Below are positions 14,883-22,731 of a stretch of 43,677 nucleotides of DNA, one piece after another. A program made the translations under genes and the position numbers. Source of the DNA: an uncultured Oscillospiraceae bacterium (GTDB lineage Bacteria; Bacillota; Clostridia; Oscillospirales; Oscillospiraceae); contig CAJULJ010000022.1 in assembly GCA_910587395.1 (NCBI GenBank), forward strand, positions 1-43,677, in the 5' to 3' direction. The notes beneath the pieces were generated by a model, which saw nothing but the letters and a program-made list of their open reading frames with translations, searched no databases and was not told the origin of the DNA. Every line of letters starts with the position of its first letter. The first letter of the stretch is position 1.

Positions 14883-17800
14883 GAAATAACCTTTACAGAA
14901 TCAATGTGCACGGTTGTTCCACCAGGAGAACTACAGTAAAAGCCAATGTCCAAATAGCCTGTAGATACCGCAACGTTTTCTGCGGTGACAAGTGTCCACC
15001 CAGAACCGGAGGCAGGCATATCTATGTGGATATCATTTCCACCATAGTTGGTGATTTCCATTCGGCCAATTGTTGGAGTAGCGTTGGAAACCTTTACCCA
15101 CGCCTGGATTTGGTATGTGCCGTTCGGTACATTGATTCCTTGATGGATACTTTGCTGATATGCGCTTCCCAAGTAGAAGTATGCCCGTTTGTCCCCTTCG
15201 ATTGGCGACTCTGGGGGGTTGCTGCCGGAACCCGAGTCAACGCCATAGGCCAATGCCTGTCCATCGGGATGCCATTCGGTCCATGCCGTGCTGAAACTGA
15301 CCGGCCGTTCAAAACCACCGTTGTCAATCAGCGGTGCGGTGTTACTGTCTCCGCTAATGTCAACCGTCAATTTGTCCAGGTTAACATTTCCGGAATTCCC
15401 AGAATCATAACGCAGTGCAATAACACTCTTTCCAGCAGGCAGGGATACAGCTTTGGTCAGTTCTTTCCACTCGTTCCAGTTCCCGCCCACACTGGGGAAT
15501 GTCAATGTGGAGATATAATTGCCATTAACGTATAGGTTTAAAGTCTTATCTGCCTGTGTACCATTGCAAAAGCGGACTCTAGCCGCATATTGACCGGCCT
15601 GGGGCACCTCGACAGAGAATTCAGCAGCCGCGCCAACAGAGGAAAGGCCATCCACAAAACCGCTGCCGCTATAGAGCCAGTGATCCTTATTGGTAGCAGC
15701 AGAGCCATATAGGGCTGCAGATTCCGCTTCAACAGTAATTGAGGAAGGATAGAACGGAACAGTGATATAGTCAATATTGACAAAGCCGGTATCACCTGTG
15801 GCCGTGTCGTGCTTAAGTGTAATGGCGTTGTTCCCGGCTGCCAGCGGCAATTCTATCATTGCATCTCCCCAGGTATCCCAACTGTCAGATGTCGTCATTG
15901 CTGCCTGACCAGCGTAATTGCCATTCACATAGACGGATAGTGTCTTCGTGCTGGCATCTCCGTTAGCATACCGAAGCCCAATACTGTAAGTGCCCGCATT
16001 GGCTACCTTAGTGTAGAAAGTCACACCCGCTTCATCGCTTTCGAGTTTATCAACGAAACCGATCCCTGAGTAACCGCTGTGATTGTTATTGGCGCCAGCT
16101 TTGGTTGCGACAGTGGCTCCAGATAAGGAAGCATATTCAGCTTCATACTTCTGAGTGGCGGCCTGTACTGGGGTGCTACCGGAGAGGGCAATGGATTTGG
16201 CCTGACCGCTTCCTGCAAAAGCCTTGATATAGGTGACGTTGCCATAGACATCCCGGCCAACAGTCCAACCCTCGCCAGGAGCGGCCAGAAGCGCATTATA
16301 GTCATCGTACTTAGTCAGCCCACTCCCGTTTTCGGTAACGGTAGCAGCAGCTTGACCATGTACGGCCAGATAATAATATTCAAGCCCACTACTGTAGCTC
16401 CCAGACTTTCCAGCAATATTGACTGATGCGCCATTGCTGGCTTTACTTGTGGAAATCACTTGGGAGAAATAGTTGCCGTTTTCGTACTGATAAGTTTGTC
16501 CGTCATCATCGTAGTAACAGAAACTAGTTGTTTGGGTAGACGGGAACAAATCAACCCGCACCTCGTTGACGGCGGCCTGTCCAACATAGTCTTGCACATC
16601 CTGGGTGGGAATGATCGCGCCAGCTTTGACAAACATGGGCAAGTCAGTCCAGGATTCGCTATTGATGCTGTAAGGAATATACTTGCCGCCTGCATACTGA
16701 GTACCACGATTATAATCCACCCATGTACCTTCAGGTAAATAAATCCATTTTATAGACTGCTCACGCTCAGTAATCGGCGCAACAAGTAGCCAGTCGCCAA
16801 ACATCCAGGCATCAGAATAGTCTGCAACATTTGGATCATTGGGGAAGTCAAAAAGCAAGGGCCGCACCAAGCCAAGTCCAGAATCATAGGCGTCTCGTTC
16901 GTAGGAGTAAATGTACGGAATTAAGGAATAGCGCTGATGGATTGCTGCCTTTACAGCTTCTTCTGCCGTTGCCCCAAAGTACCAGGGCTGACGCTGCTGA
17001 TAATTGGTGCCATGAACCCGGAAAACAGGAGTAACTGAGGCCAACTGGAGCCAGCGGGTATAGAGTTCAGGACTCGGATTTTCAATATTGCCGGAATTTT
17101 GGTTAAATCCACCGCCATCAGTGCCCCACTTAGCCTGTCCATTGTTGATGGTTGAAAGAAGTGTGGCCTTCTGCTCATTCAATCCGGCAGCCCAATCGAC
17201 CCGTTCGCCCTTGTAAAATTGGGTTGCCACATCGCCAGACCATATGCTGGTAGCATACCGTTGAGTTCCAGGATAGTAATTTCGGGCCGTTTGCCAAACA
17301 CGAGTCCCGTCATTAGTGTAATTACGCTGACCTTCATACATGGCTTGGGAAATTCCTAAAGTCGTAAAGTTCCCAAACCAATAGTCAGCCCCATTAGACG
17401 AAACTTTGTCAGTTTCATCGTTCCACCAGCCGACAATGCCTCTATTAAAGGCATCCTCAGAGTGTTCCCACCACCAGGCCCGCTCCTCGGCCTTGTAGGG
17501 GTCAATACTCCGAACAGTGACGGGCAGGAAGTAGTCGGTATACTCGTTGTGACCGGGATAGAAGTAGTTGTTGACTGCTGCATCATTTCCTTGAATTGTG
17601 GTCGTGCCGTTTTGGAGCCGGGTCACAATTCGGGGTTTCGTTATGCCAATCATTTTGATACCCTTGGCATCCATCTTATTCTTCAACGCTGTGGTAGCAG
17701 CAGAGGGGAAATTATCCGTATTCCATGTAAACTCCCCATAGTTATCATCCCCATACCGTTTCCAATCATAGTCAAAGGCGTAACCATCAATGGGAATATT

Positions 17801-18703
17801 TTTGGCCCGGTAAAGATCCACCATTTTGTCCAATTCAGCCTCATCAATATTCCACTCAAAGTTTGAAAAGCCCATAGACCACTTTGGCATCATCGGGGAT
17901 GTGCCGGTAATCTTGGAAAATCCTTTCATAATATCTTTGGGTGCGCCTAGAATAATGTAATATTCCACATCCTCTTTGACATATCGGCGGCCTTCTGTAG
18001 GAGTCCCCCCATAGTAGAACTCCATCTTTTTGTCTTGGGAGTTGGTATACGGATACCCACCATCAGAATCCACTAGGATGCCATAGCCCGCAGTAGACCA
18101 CATAAATGGCCCGCCGGAGTTGCCCTGTTGGCCCGCTGAAGCAGTATCGCCGTTGTTGTTGCGAAGCAGATTGCCGTTCTCGCTGAAGCAGTCAAAACTG
18201 TGAATTCCATACATATTGGAGGAACTGGCTCGAACAAACCGAATGCCATCATTAAAAATTCCACCACTGGCAGGCTCCCAAAACAGAACGGTTCCGTCTG
18301 CCTTTTTTACTGTCATGCGGCAAGGAGTCCGGGCAATTTCAATCTGCATATCAACAGTAGAAATTGTAATGGGATTGCTCGCCGCATCAATCGAAACGTT
18401 CGCTCCATCCCAAGTTAAATTGGGATCAATGATAGGCGTATCAGGACTTTCTGCTACAGAATTAGGCTGATAATCCACCCGCAGAATGTTATCCTGGCAG
18501 ACTTCTAAAGTCAACAAATCATCTGAAGGCGAAGAACCGTTGTCAATCGTCAGAACCAGCTTGCTTTGCTCAACAACGACATTTGTGACATTGCCAAGGG
18601 CTTCAGCGGTTGTAGAAGCCGAAGCAACTCCGCTCAACAGGGATACCAGAAGAGATAGCACAATCAAGAAAGATAGTGCTTTTTTAGCTTTACCTTTATT
18701 CAC
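14873..18703 (-). CDS. Secreted GH31 enzyme with binding modules, 6-alpha-glucosyltransferase (CtsZ)-like
   Basis: Starts at GTG 18703, nine bases after AAAGGAGG; an upstream ATG at 18769 is less likely. It has 1276 residues. Signal peptide: K-K-A-L-S-F-L-I-V-L-S-L-L-V (about 6-30, cut near A-S-A). The GH31 catalytic domain covers about 50-800: nucleophile D429 in G-W-W-N-D-E and acid/base D491 in R-Y-A-T-S-I-W-S-G-D. Two CBM35/CBM6-like beta-sandwich modules (Y-E-A-E-Y-A-S-L at about 860; V-E-A-E-S-A-A-L at about 1000) and a CBM4_9-like module at the C-terminus follow. Length, secretion, modules and its place right after a 1078-residue GH31 match CtsZ (about 1284 residues), which transfers a glucose from maltodextrin to make an alpha-1,6 link in cycloalternan synthesis. 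Another GH31 activity with the W-W-N-D-E signature, such as alpha-N-acetylgalactosaminidase, cannot be excluded. Visibly AT-richer than the PRTRC region. Confidence 0.8.
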   Translation of the reverse strand: MNKGKAKKALSFLIVLSLLVSLLSGVASASTTAEALGNVTNVVVEQSKLVLTIDNGSSPSDDLLTLEVCQDNILRVDYQPNSVAESPDTPIIDPNLTWDGANVSIDAASNPITISTVDMQIEIARTPCRMTVKKADGTVLFWEPASGGIFNDGIRFVRASSSNMYGIHSFDCFSENGNLLRNNNGDTASAGQQGNSGGPFMWSTAGYGILVDSDGGYPYTNSQDKKMEFYYGGTPTEGRRYVKEDVEYYIILGAPKDIMKGFSKITGTSPMMPKWSMGFSNFEWNIDEAELDKMVDLYRAKNIPIDGYAFDYDWKRYGDDNYGEFTWNTDNFPSAATTALKNKMDAKGIKMIGITKPRIVTRLQNGTTTIQGNDAAVNNYFYPGHNEYTDYFLPVTVRSIDPYKAEERAWWWEHSEDAFNRGIVGWWNDETDKVSSNGADYWFGNFTTLGISQAMYEGQRNYTNDGTRVWQTARNYYPGTQRYATSIWSGDVATQFYKGERVDWAAGLNEQKATLLSTINNGQAKWGTDGGGFNQNSGNIENPSPELYTRWLQLASVTPVFRVHGTNYQQRQPWYFGATAEEAVKAAIHQRYSLIPYIYSYERDAYDSGLGLVRPLLFDFPNDPNVADYSDAWMFGDWLLVAPITEREQSIKWIYLPEGTWVDYNRGTQYAGGKYIPYSINSESWTDLPMFVKAGAIIPTQDVQDYVGQAAVNEVRVDLFPSTQTTSFCYYDDDGQTYQYENGNYFSQVISTSKASNGASVNIAGKSGSYSSGLEYYYLAVHGQAAATVTENGSGLTKYDDYNALLAAPGEGWTVGRDVYGNVTYIKAFAGSGQAKSIALSGSTPVQAATQKYEAEYASLSGATVATKAGANNNHSGYSGIGFVDKLESDEAGVTFYTKVANAGTYSIGLRYANGDASTKTLSVYVNGNYAGQAAMTTSDSWDTWGDAMIELPLAAGNNAITLKHDTATGDTGFVNIDYITVPFYPSSITVEAESAALYGSAATNKDHWLYSGSGFVDGLSSVGAAAEFSVEVPQAGQYAARVRFCNGTQADKTLNLYVNGNYISTLTFPSVGGNWNEWKELTKAVSLPAGKSVIALRYDSGNSGNVNLDKLTVDISGDSNTAPLIDNGGFERPVSFSTAWTEWHPDGQALAYGVDSGSGSNPPESPIEGDKRAYFYLGSAYQQSIHQGINVPNGTYQIQAWVKVSNATPTIGRMEITNYGGNDIHIDMPASGSGWTLVTAENVAVSTGYLDIGFYCSSPGGTTVHIDSVKVISLK

Positions 18704-18730
18704 GTTGTTACCTCCTTTTTTAGAACTGGG

Positions 18731-18758
18731 CGGGGTAGGCAGGTCAAGGCCTACCCCG
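18731..18758 (-). repeat. Intercistronic hairpin between the two secreted GH31 genes
   Basis: CGGGGTAGGC at 18731-18740 and GCCTACCCCG at 18749-18758, an exact 10-bp stem with an 8-base loop, about 30 bases ahead of the GTG start of the larger enzyme. On the - strand no T-run follows, so it more likely tunes mRNA decay or partially attenuates than terminates. Confidence 0.65.
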
Positions 18759-18772
18759 CTGTTTGGCATATA

Positions 18773-21700
18773 CTATCGAAGAGAAATACAGTCTAGGTTA
18801 ATACCAGCGTAGTTCCCGGTATTATAAGAAATTCTAATGGTATTGCGGCTCTTTACCAAAGTGACAGGAATAGATACTGTGTTCCATGTGTCCCAATTTG
18901 TTGTTTTTGGCAATATAACACTGGTTGTACTGCTGCCGTTCACAGTCAAGGTGCGTTGCCCCGCCTCTGCCCCTGCTGAGTAGCGAACGTCCAGCGTAGT
19001 GGTAGCGGCCTGATCAGAGTACACTATGAACTCAACGTTATCGCCAACTTCTGCAAATCCATCAACGAAGGCATCCCCTAAGTATCCAGCATGGTTCGTA
19101 TTAGTAGACACATTTGTCAGATTTGCGTGTTCAGCCTCGTAGGGGGCCTGATGAATCCCTTGAAGCAAGATTTCACGGTTGTTAGCAGAAGCAGAAGTCT
19201 TAATGTAGGTCAGTTTTTCATTGGCGCTGTAATAATAGGCTTCATCAGTCTGTGCCAGCGCAAAAACGGAATTGACTTCTGTCAGCGCATTACCGTTTAC
19301 CGTAACCTCAGAGGGCCGGGTACCAAACACCTGGACGGTAACAGGAACTGTGCTGGAGGGGAGAGCTACAGACACCGTGCCGGTGTTAAAAGATTCTGCG
19401 TAGCTTACCGTCATGGTAGAGCTGTTGCTATGATACAAGGTATAGCTGCCATTTCCGGATGGATAAATACGGAATGTCAAACTGGTGTAGTTGTCAATAT
19501 CGTTCCCAATCGTTCCTCCAAGCTCGTAATTGGCGTTCAAATTCATTGGAATAATGCTTCCGTTTTTTACAAAAACGGGGATACTATCCACGTCACAGTA
19601 GTATTCTTTTGAGCCACCGCCTGCCGTCATTGCATTGTGGAACAGATCAATCCATTCGCCCTCGGGAAGATAAACCATTTTGACTGTCTGCCCCTCGTTC
19701 AACACAGGCGCAACCAACAACTCACGGCCAAACATATACTGCTCATCCAGGGAATAGACATTGCTGTCTTCAGGGAAATCAATAAACATCGCCCGCATCA
19801 AAGGTGTGCCATCATCGGAACACTGCATTGCCTCGCTGTATATATAGGGCAAAATGTTCATCCGGGTATTGACATAGTAGCTGAAATGAGGCACAACAGT
19901 ATCATCCCCTGTACGGGTCTGTACATTCCAAGGGCTTCGTTCCTCACTGGGAGAAGGATTCGATTTTTCGCTGTGGAACTGCATGATTGGTGCGAACGCA
20001 GACATCATGGTACTGCGTTTATAAAGTTCTGCGGAAGGGAACTCTCCAGTAAACCCAGCCAGATCCCATCCCCAGAAAGGAATTCCCGAAACACCGGCAC
20101 TGAGCCCTGCACTGATTGCATCTTTGAAGCCGCTGAAGCTGGAAGACTGATCCCCTGCCCAAAATGCGCCCGTTTGCTGTACGCCCGCCGTTCCGGCGCG
20201 GCTAAACGTCATCCCCGTTCCTGTCTTAAGGGCAGAAAAATCATTATATCCTTTAATATAGGCGTTGGGGTAAGCATTGCGCATCTCCTGACCATTGCTG
20301 CCATTAGAAAAAGACACGTTGCGGCCCCAAATCATCTCTCCGCCATCAGTTTTGAAGCCATCAATACCAACATCATCAAACAAATACGCCCGCTTGGACA
20401 TCCACCAATCCACAGCTTCCTGATTGGTAAAGTCAAGCAGTAAGCTGTCTCCAAACCAAGAGCCGGTAGGCGTGCGGTACTGGCCCCCCTGACCATCACC
20501 CACCGAGTAACCTTGCTCAATCATATACGCTTCGTCAATGTCTTTCTGTTCCCAGCTGTAATCGGTATGTTTCAGAACCGGAACCTGCCATAGAAGCAGT
20601 TTCATTCCATCATTATGGATACTGTTGGTCATTGCTTTCGGGTTTGGCCACTTCTCACTGAATGTGAAGTCGTTGTAGCTGAGAGCCTCACTGCCGGATT
20701 TGGGGGTATACGTGCTGTCGTTAAAGATGTAGAACGTATTTTCATCGCTCCATTGCTCCAAAACGATGACAGTGGCCGGAATGTCATTTACTTTGGACTG
20801 ATTAACTGCATTGAGTACTTCAGACTGCCTGTCCCATTCGTTGGCCGACATCCAAAGGCCAAACGCCCATTTGGGAAATGTTTGCGGTTTCCCCGTGAGT
20901 TCCGCATACTCGCCAATCACGTCTGTTGGTTTTCCACTAATGAGATAGTAGTCCAGCATAGAAGCACTGCTCCCATTTGTATCCGCAGTAAAACTATACT
21001 GCAGCGGGGTATTGGCCGCCATATCAAACTTGGAGTAATATGTCGAGGCGAGGTAGATACCGTATCCCCTGCTGGAATAGAAAAACGGGACGGAAAGATA
21101 TGTCCGGGATCCCTGATTCTGATACTGATTGTAAACATATGTGTCTACAACTTTTCCCCGCTGGTCGAGCCCATTATATTTCTCGCCAAAACCATAGAAC
21201 TGCTCTGTAGCAGGAGAAGCATAGCCCTCTTTTACGCCAGAGATCATGTTCGCCCCATCTGTTAACCAAGACAGCTCATTCCCAGTGCTGCCGTTTTGGG
21301 TCAGCACTTTCCCATTAGCAATGTCGTAAACTTCAACCCCATAGGGCGATTTGGTAATGGTTACTCGTAAAGCGCTGGTGGTAATCACGATTTTCCCGTT
21401 GGAATCGGAGACAGTGTAGTCGCTTATGCCGGAATCAAAGGATGTATTCCCCTTGGGCGAAAGCTGAAAATGCAGGGTTCCGGCCGTAGGGAAGCTGATA
21501 CCCAGCTTGGGGCTAAATGTGCCTGTGTTTGGTGTGATATTCAAAACGACAGTTCCGCCAGACTGCGATAAGAGGGATGCAGATTGGGCTTTTTCCCAGT
21601 CAGTCACATGGAAATTGAACGGGCCAATACTCTGGATTCCCTGGCCATTTTTATCGGCGTGAACGGTATACTCAATGACATCGCCTTTTGAAAATGGGCC

Positions 21701-22009
21701 AATAGCAATTTCCCAATAGCTGTTATTTCCGTCATTATATTTCCACTCAGCGCCAACATCTTGTTGGGCAACACCATTCTTTGTGTATGTCACCCATACG
21801 CTTTGCCCCATTTCAACAGGCCAAGTAGTGCTCTTGATATACACTACCTCCCCAGCCTTCGGGTCGCGGGGATAGCGCTCAGTAGCTTGCTGCTCATAGA
21901 GATCGTCTATCCCAAACGGATTGTGCCAAACACCCTCGAGAGCAAAGGCCGGAACCACCAGGGAAAAACAAAGTATCATTGCCAGAATTCTGCAAAATGT
22001 CTTTTTCAT
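18773..22009 (-). CDS. Secreted GH31 enzyme, 3-alpha-isomaltosyltransferase (CtsY)-like
   Basis: A 1078-residue protein, ATG 22009 preceded by GAGGAGG. Signal peptide K-K-T-F-C-R-I-L-A-M-I-L-C-F-S-L (about 1-24). An N-terminal binding domain (about 25-140) precedes the GH31 domain; nucleophile D555 in D-G-F-K-T-D-G-G-E and acid/base D620 in F-W-A-G-D-Q. A CBM35-like module (Y-E-A-E-H-A-N-L onward, about 950) closes the protein. CtsY of Bacillus globisporus has 1093 residues, is secreted and precedes ctsZ; here the same order holds. CtsY moves isomaltosyl units to form alpha-1,3 links and cyclises the tetramer. The cytosolic GH31 at 22725-24725 is a clear paralogue. Function is inferred from context and size. 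Confidence 0.8.
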   Translation of the reverse strand: MKKTFCRILAMILCFSLVVPAFALEGVWHNPFGIDDLYEQQATERYPRDPKAGEVVYIKSTTWPVEMGQSVWVTYTKNGVAQQDVGAEWKYNDGNNSYWEIAIGPFSKGDVIEYTVHADKNGQGIQSIGPFNFHVTDWEKAQSASLLSQSGGTVVLNITPNTGTFSPKLGISFPTAGTLHFQLSPKGNTSFDSGISDYTVSDSNGKIVITTSALRVTITKSPYGVEVYDIANGKVLTQNGSTGNELSWLTDGANMISGVKEGYASPATEQFYGFGEKYNGLDQRGKVVDTYVYNQYQNQGSRTYLSVPFFYSSRGYGIYLASTYYSKFDMAANTPLQYSFTADTNGSSASMLDYYLISGKPTDVIGEYAELTGKPQTFPKWAFGLWMSANEWDRQSEVLNAVNQSKVNDIPATVIVLEQWSDENTFYIFNDSTYTPKSGSEALSYNDFTFSEKWPNPKAMTNSIHNDGMKLLLWQVPVLKHTDYSWEQKDIDEAYMIEQGYSVGDGQGGQYRTPTGSWFGDSLLLDFTNQEAVDWWMSKRAYLFDDVGIDGFKTDGGEMIWGRNVSFSNGSNGQEMRNAYPNAYIKGYNDFSALKTGTGMTFSRAGTAGVQQTGAFWAGDQSSSFSGFKDAISAGLSAGVSGIPFWGWDLAGFTGEFPSAELYKRSTMMSAFAPIMQFHSEKSNPSPSEERSPWNVQTRTGDDTVVPHFSYYVNTRMNILPYIYSEAMQCSDDGTPLMRAMFIDFPEDSNVYSLDEQYMFGRELLVAPVLNEGQTVKMVYLPEGEWIDLFHNAMTAGGGSKEYYCDVDSIPVFVKNGSIIPMNLNANYELGGTIGNDIDNYTSLTFRIYPSGNGSYTLYHSNSSTMTVSYAESFNTGTVSVALPSSTVPVTVQVFGTRPSEVTVNGNALTEVNSVFALAQTDEAYYYSANEKLTYIKTSASANNREILLQGIHQAPYEAEHANLTNVSTNTNHAGYLGDAFVDGFAEVGDNVEFIVYSDQAATTTLDVRYSAGAEAGQRTLTVNGSSTTSVILPKTTNWDTWNTVSIPVTLVKSRNTIRISYNTGNYAGINLDCISLR

Positions 22010-22060
22010 AGATGAGCCTCCTCACATATCATAGCTGAATATCTTTAGTAATGCAATGAA

Positions 22061-22078
22061 TGATAAGCGTGATAAGCG
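22061..22078. repeat. Tandem 9-bp repeat TGATAAGCG x2
   Basis: Two adjoining copies (22061-22069 and 22070-22078) in the 74-bp gap between PgmB and the first secreted GH31. The TAAGCG core recurs in the operator-like sites near the SBP gene and lacI, so it may bind the same LacI-type regulator. Confidence 0.4.
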
Positions 22079-22083
22079 TTCTA

Positions 22084-22731
22084 TCACCTTCCTTGAATAC
22101 AGATTGGAACTAACTCAGCGATTGTCTCAATGGAAAAGTCGACATCAAGAATTTGAGCAGCGCCACCTATCCCCGCAGCCGGGAACCCGCCCGCTTTCGC
22201 TGCTTGTATGCCCGCTGCGGCATCCTCTACCACCAGGGCCCGACTGGGCCGGACACCCAATAGGGAGGCGGCCAAAAGGAACACCTCCGGGTCTGGTTTG
22301 GAGCGCTTGATTTGAGTACCATCGGCCACTGCGTCAAAAAGCTCGTCCAGTCCCAGCCGATGCAGGATCAGTGCGGTGTTCCGACTGGATGAACCGATGG
22401 CCAGTCTCAGGCCCATCCCCCGCAGGACATCCAAAGTGCGGGAGACCTCCGGGGCTAAGTCCGTTGGCGTCATCTTACACAGAAATGATTGGTAAATCCG
22501 ATTCTTTTCCCCTGCCAGTTGCTCTTTTTCCTCCTGTGAATAGTTTTTCTCGCTTTGCTCCAGGATAATTTCCAGGCTCTCCATCCGGCTGACGCCCCGC
22601 AGCCGGGCATTGATGTGCTCATCAAAAGGAATACCCAGCTGGCCTGCCACCGCCTTCCACGCCTGATAATGAAATTGGTCGGTGTGGCATATCACGCCGT
22701 CCAGATCGAAAATCACCGCCTCTATCAACAT
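22084..22731 (-). CDS. pgmB: Beta-phosphoglucomutase
   Basis: A 215-residue HAD-family enzyme; the start at ATG 22731 follows GGAGGAATT and overlaps the GH31 gene end by 7 bp. Catalytic nucleophile D9 and acid/base D11 in F-D-L-D-G-V-I. The beta-PGM-specific G-V-S-R-M-E-S-L-E-I-I-L motif, K-P-D-P-E-V-F and E-D-A-A-A-G-I-Q-A-A-K are all present. It converts beta-glucose 1-phosphate, product of inverting disaccharide phosphorylases such as GH65 enzymes, to glucose 6-phosphate in the cytosol. The GH65 gene is at 30998-33178, so this gene links the locus to glycolysis. Confidence 0.9.
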   Translation of the reverse strand: MLIEAVIFDLDGVICHTDQFHYQAWKAVAGQLGIPFDEHINARLRGVSRMESLEIILEQSEKNYSQEEKEQLAGEKNRIYQSFLCKMTPTDLAPEVSRTLDVLRGMGLRLAIGSSSRNTALILHRLGLDELFDAVADGTQIKRSKPDPEVFLLAASLLGVRPSRALVVEDAAAGIQAAKAGGFPAAGIGGAAQILDVDFSIETIAELVPICIQGR

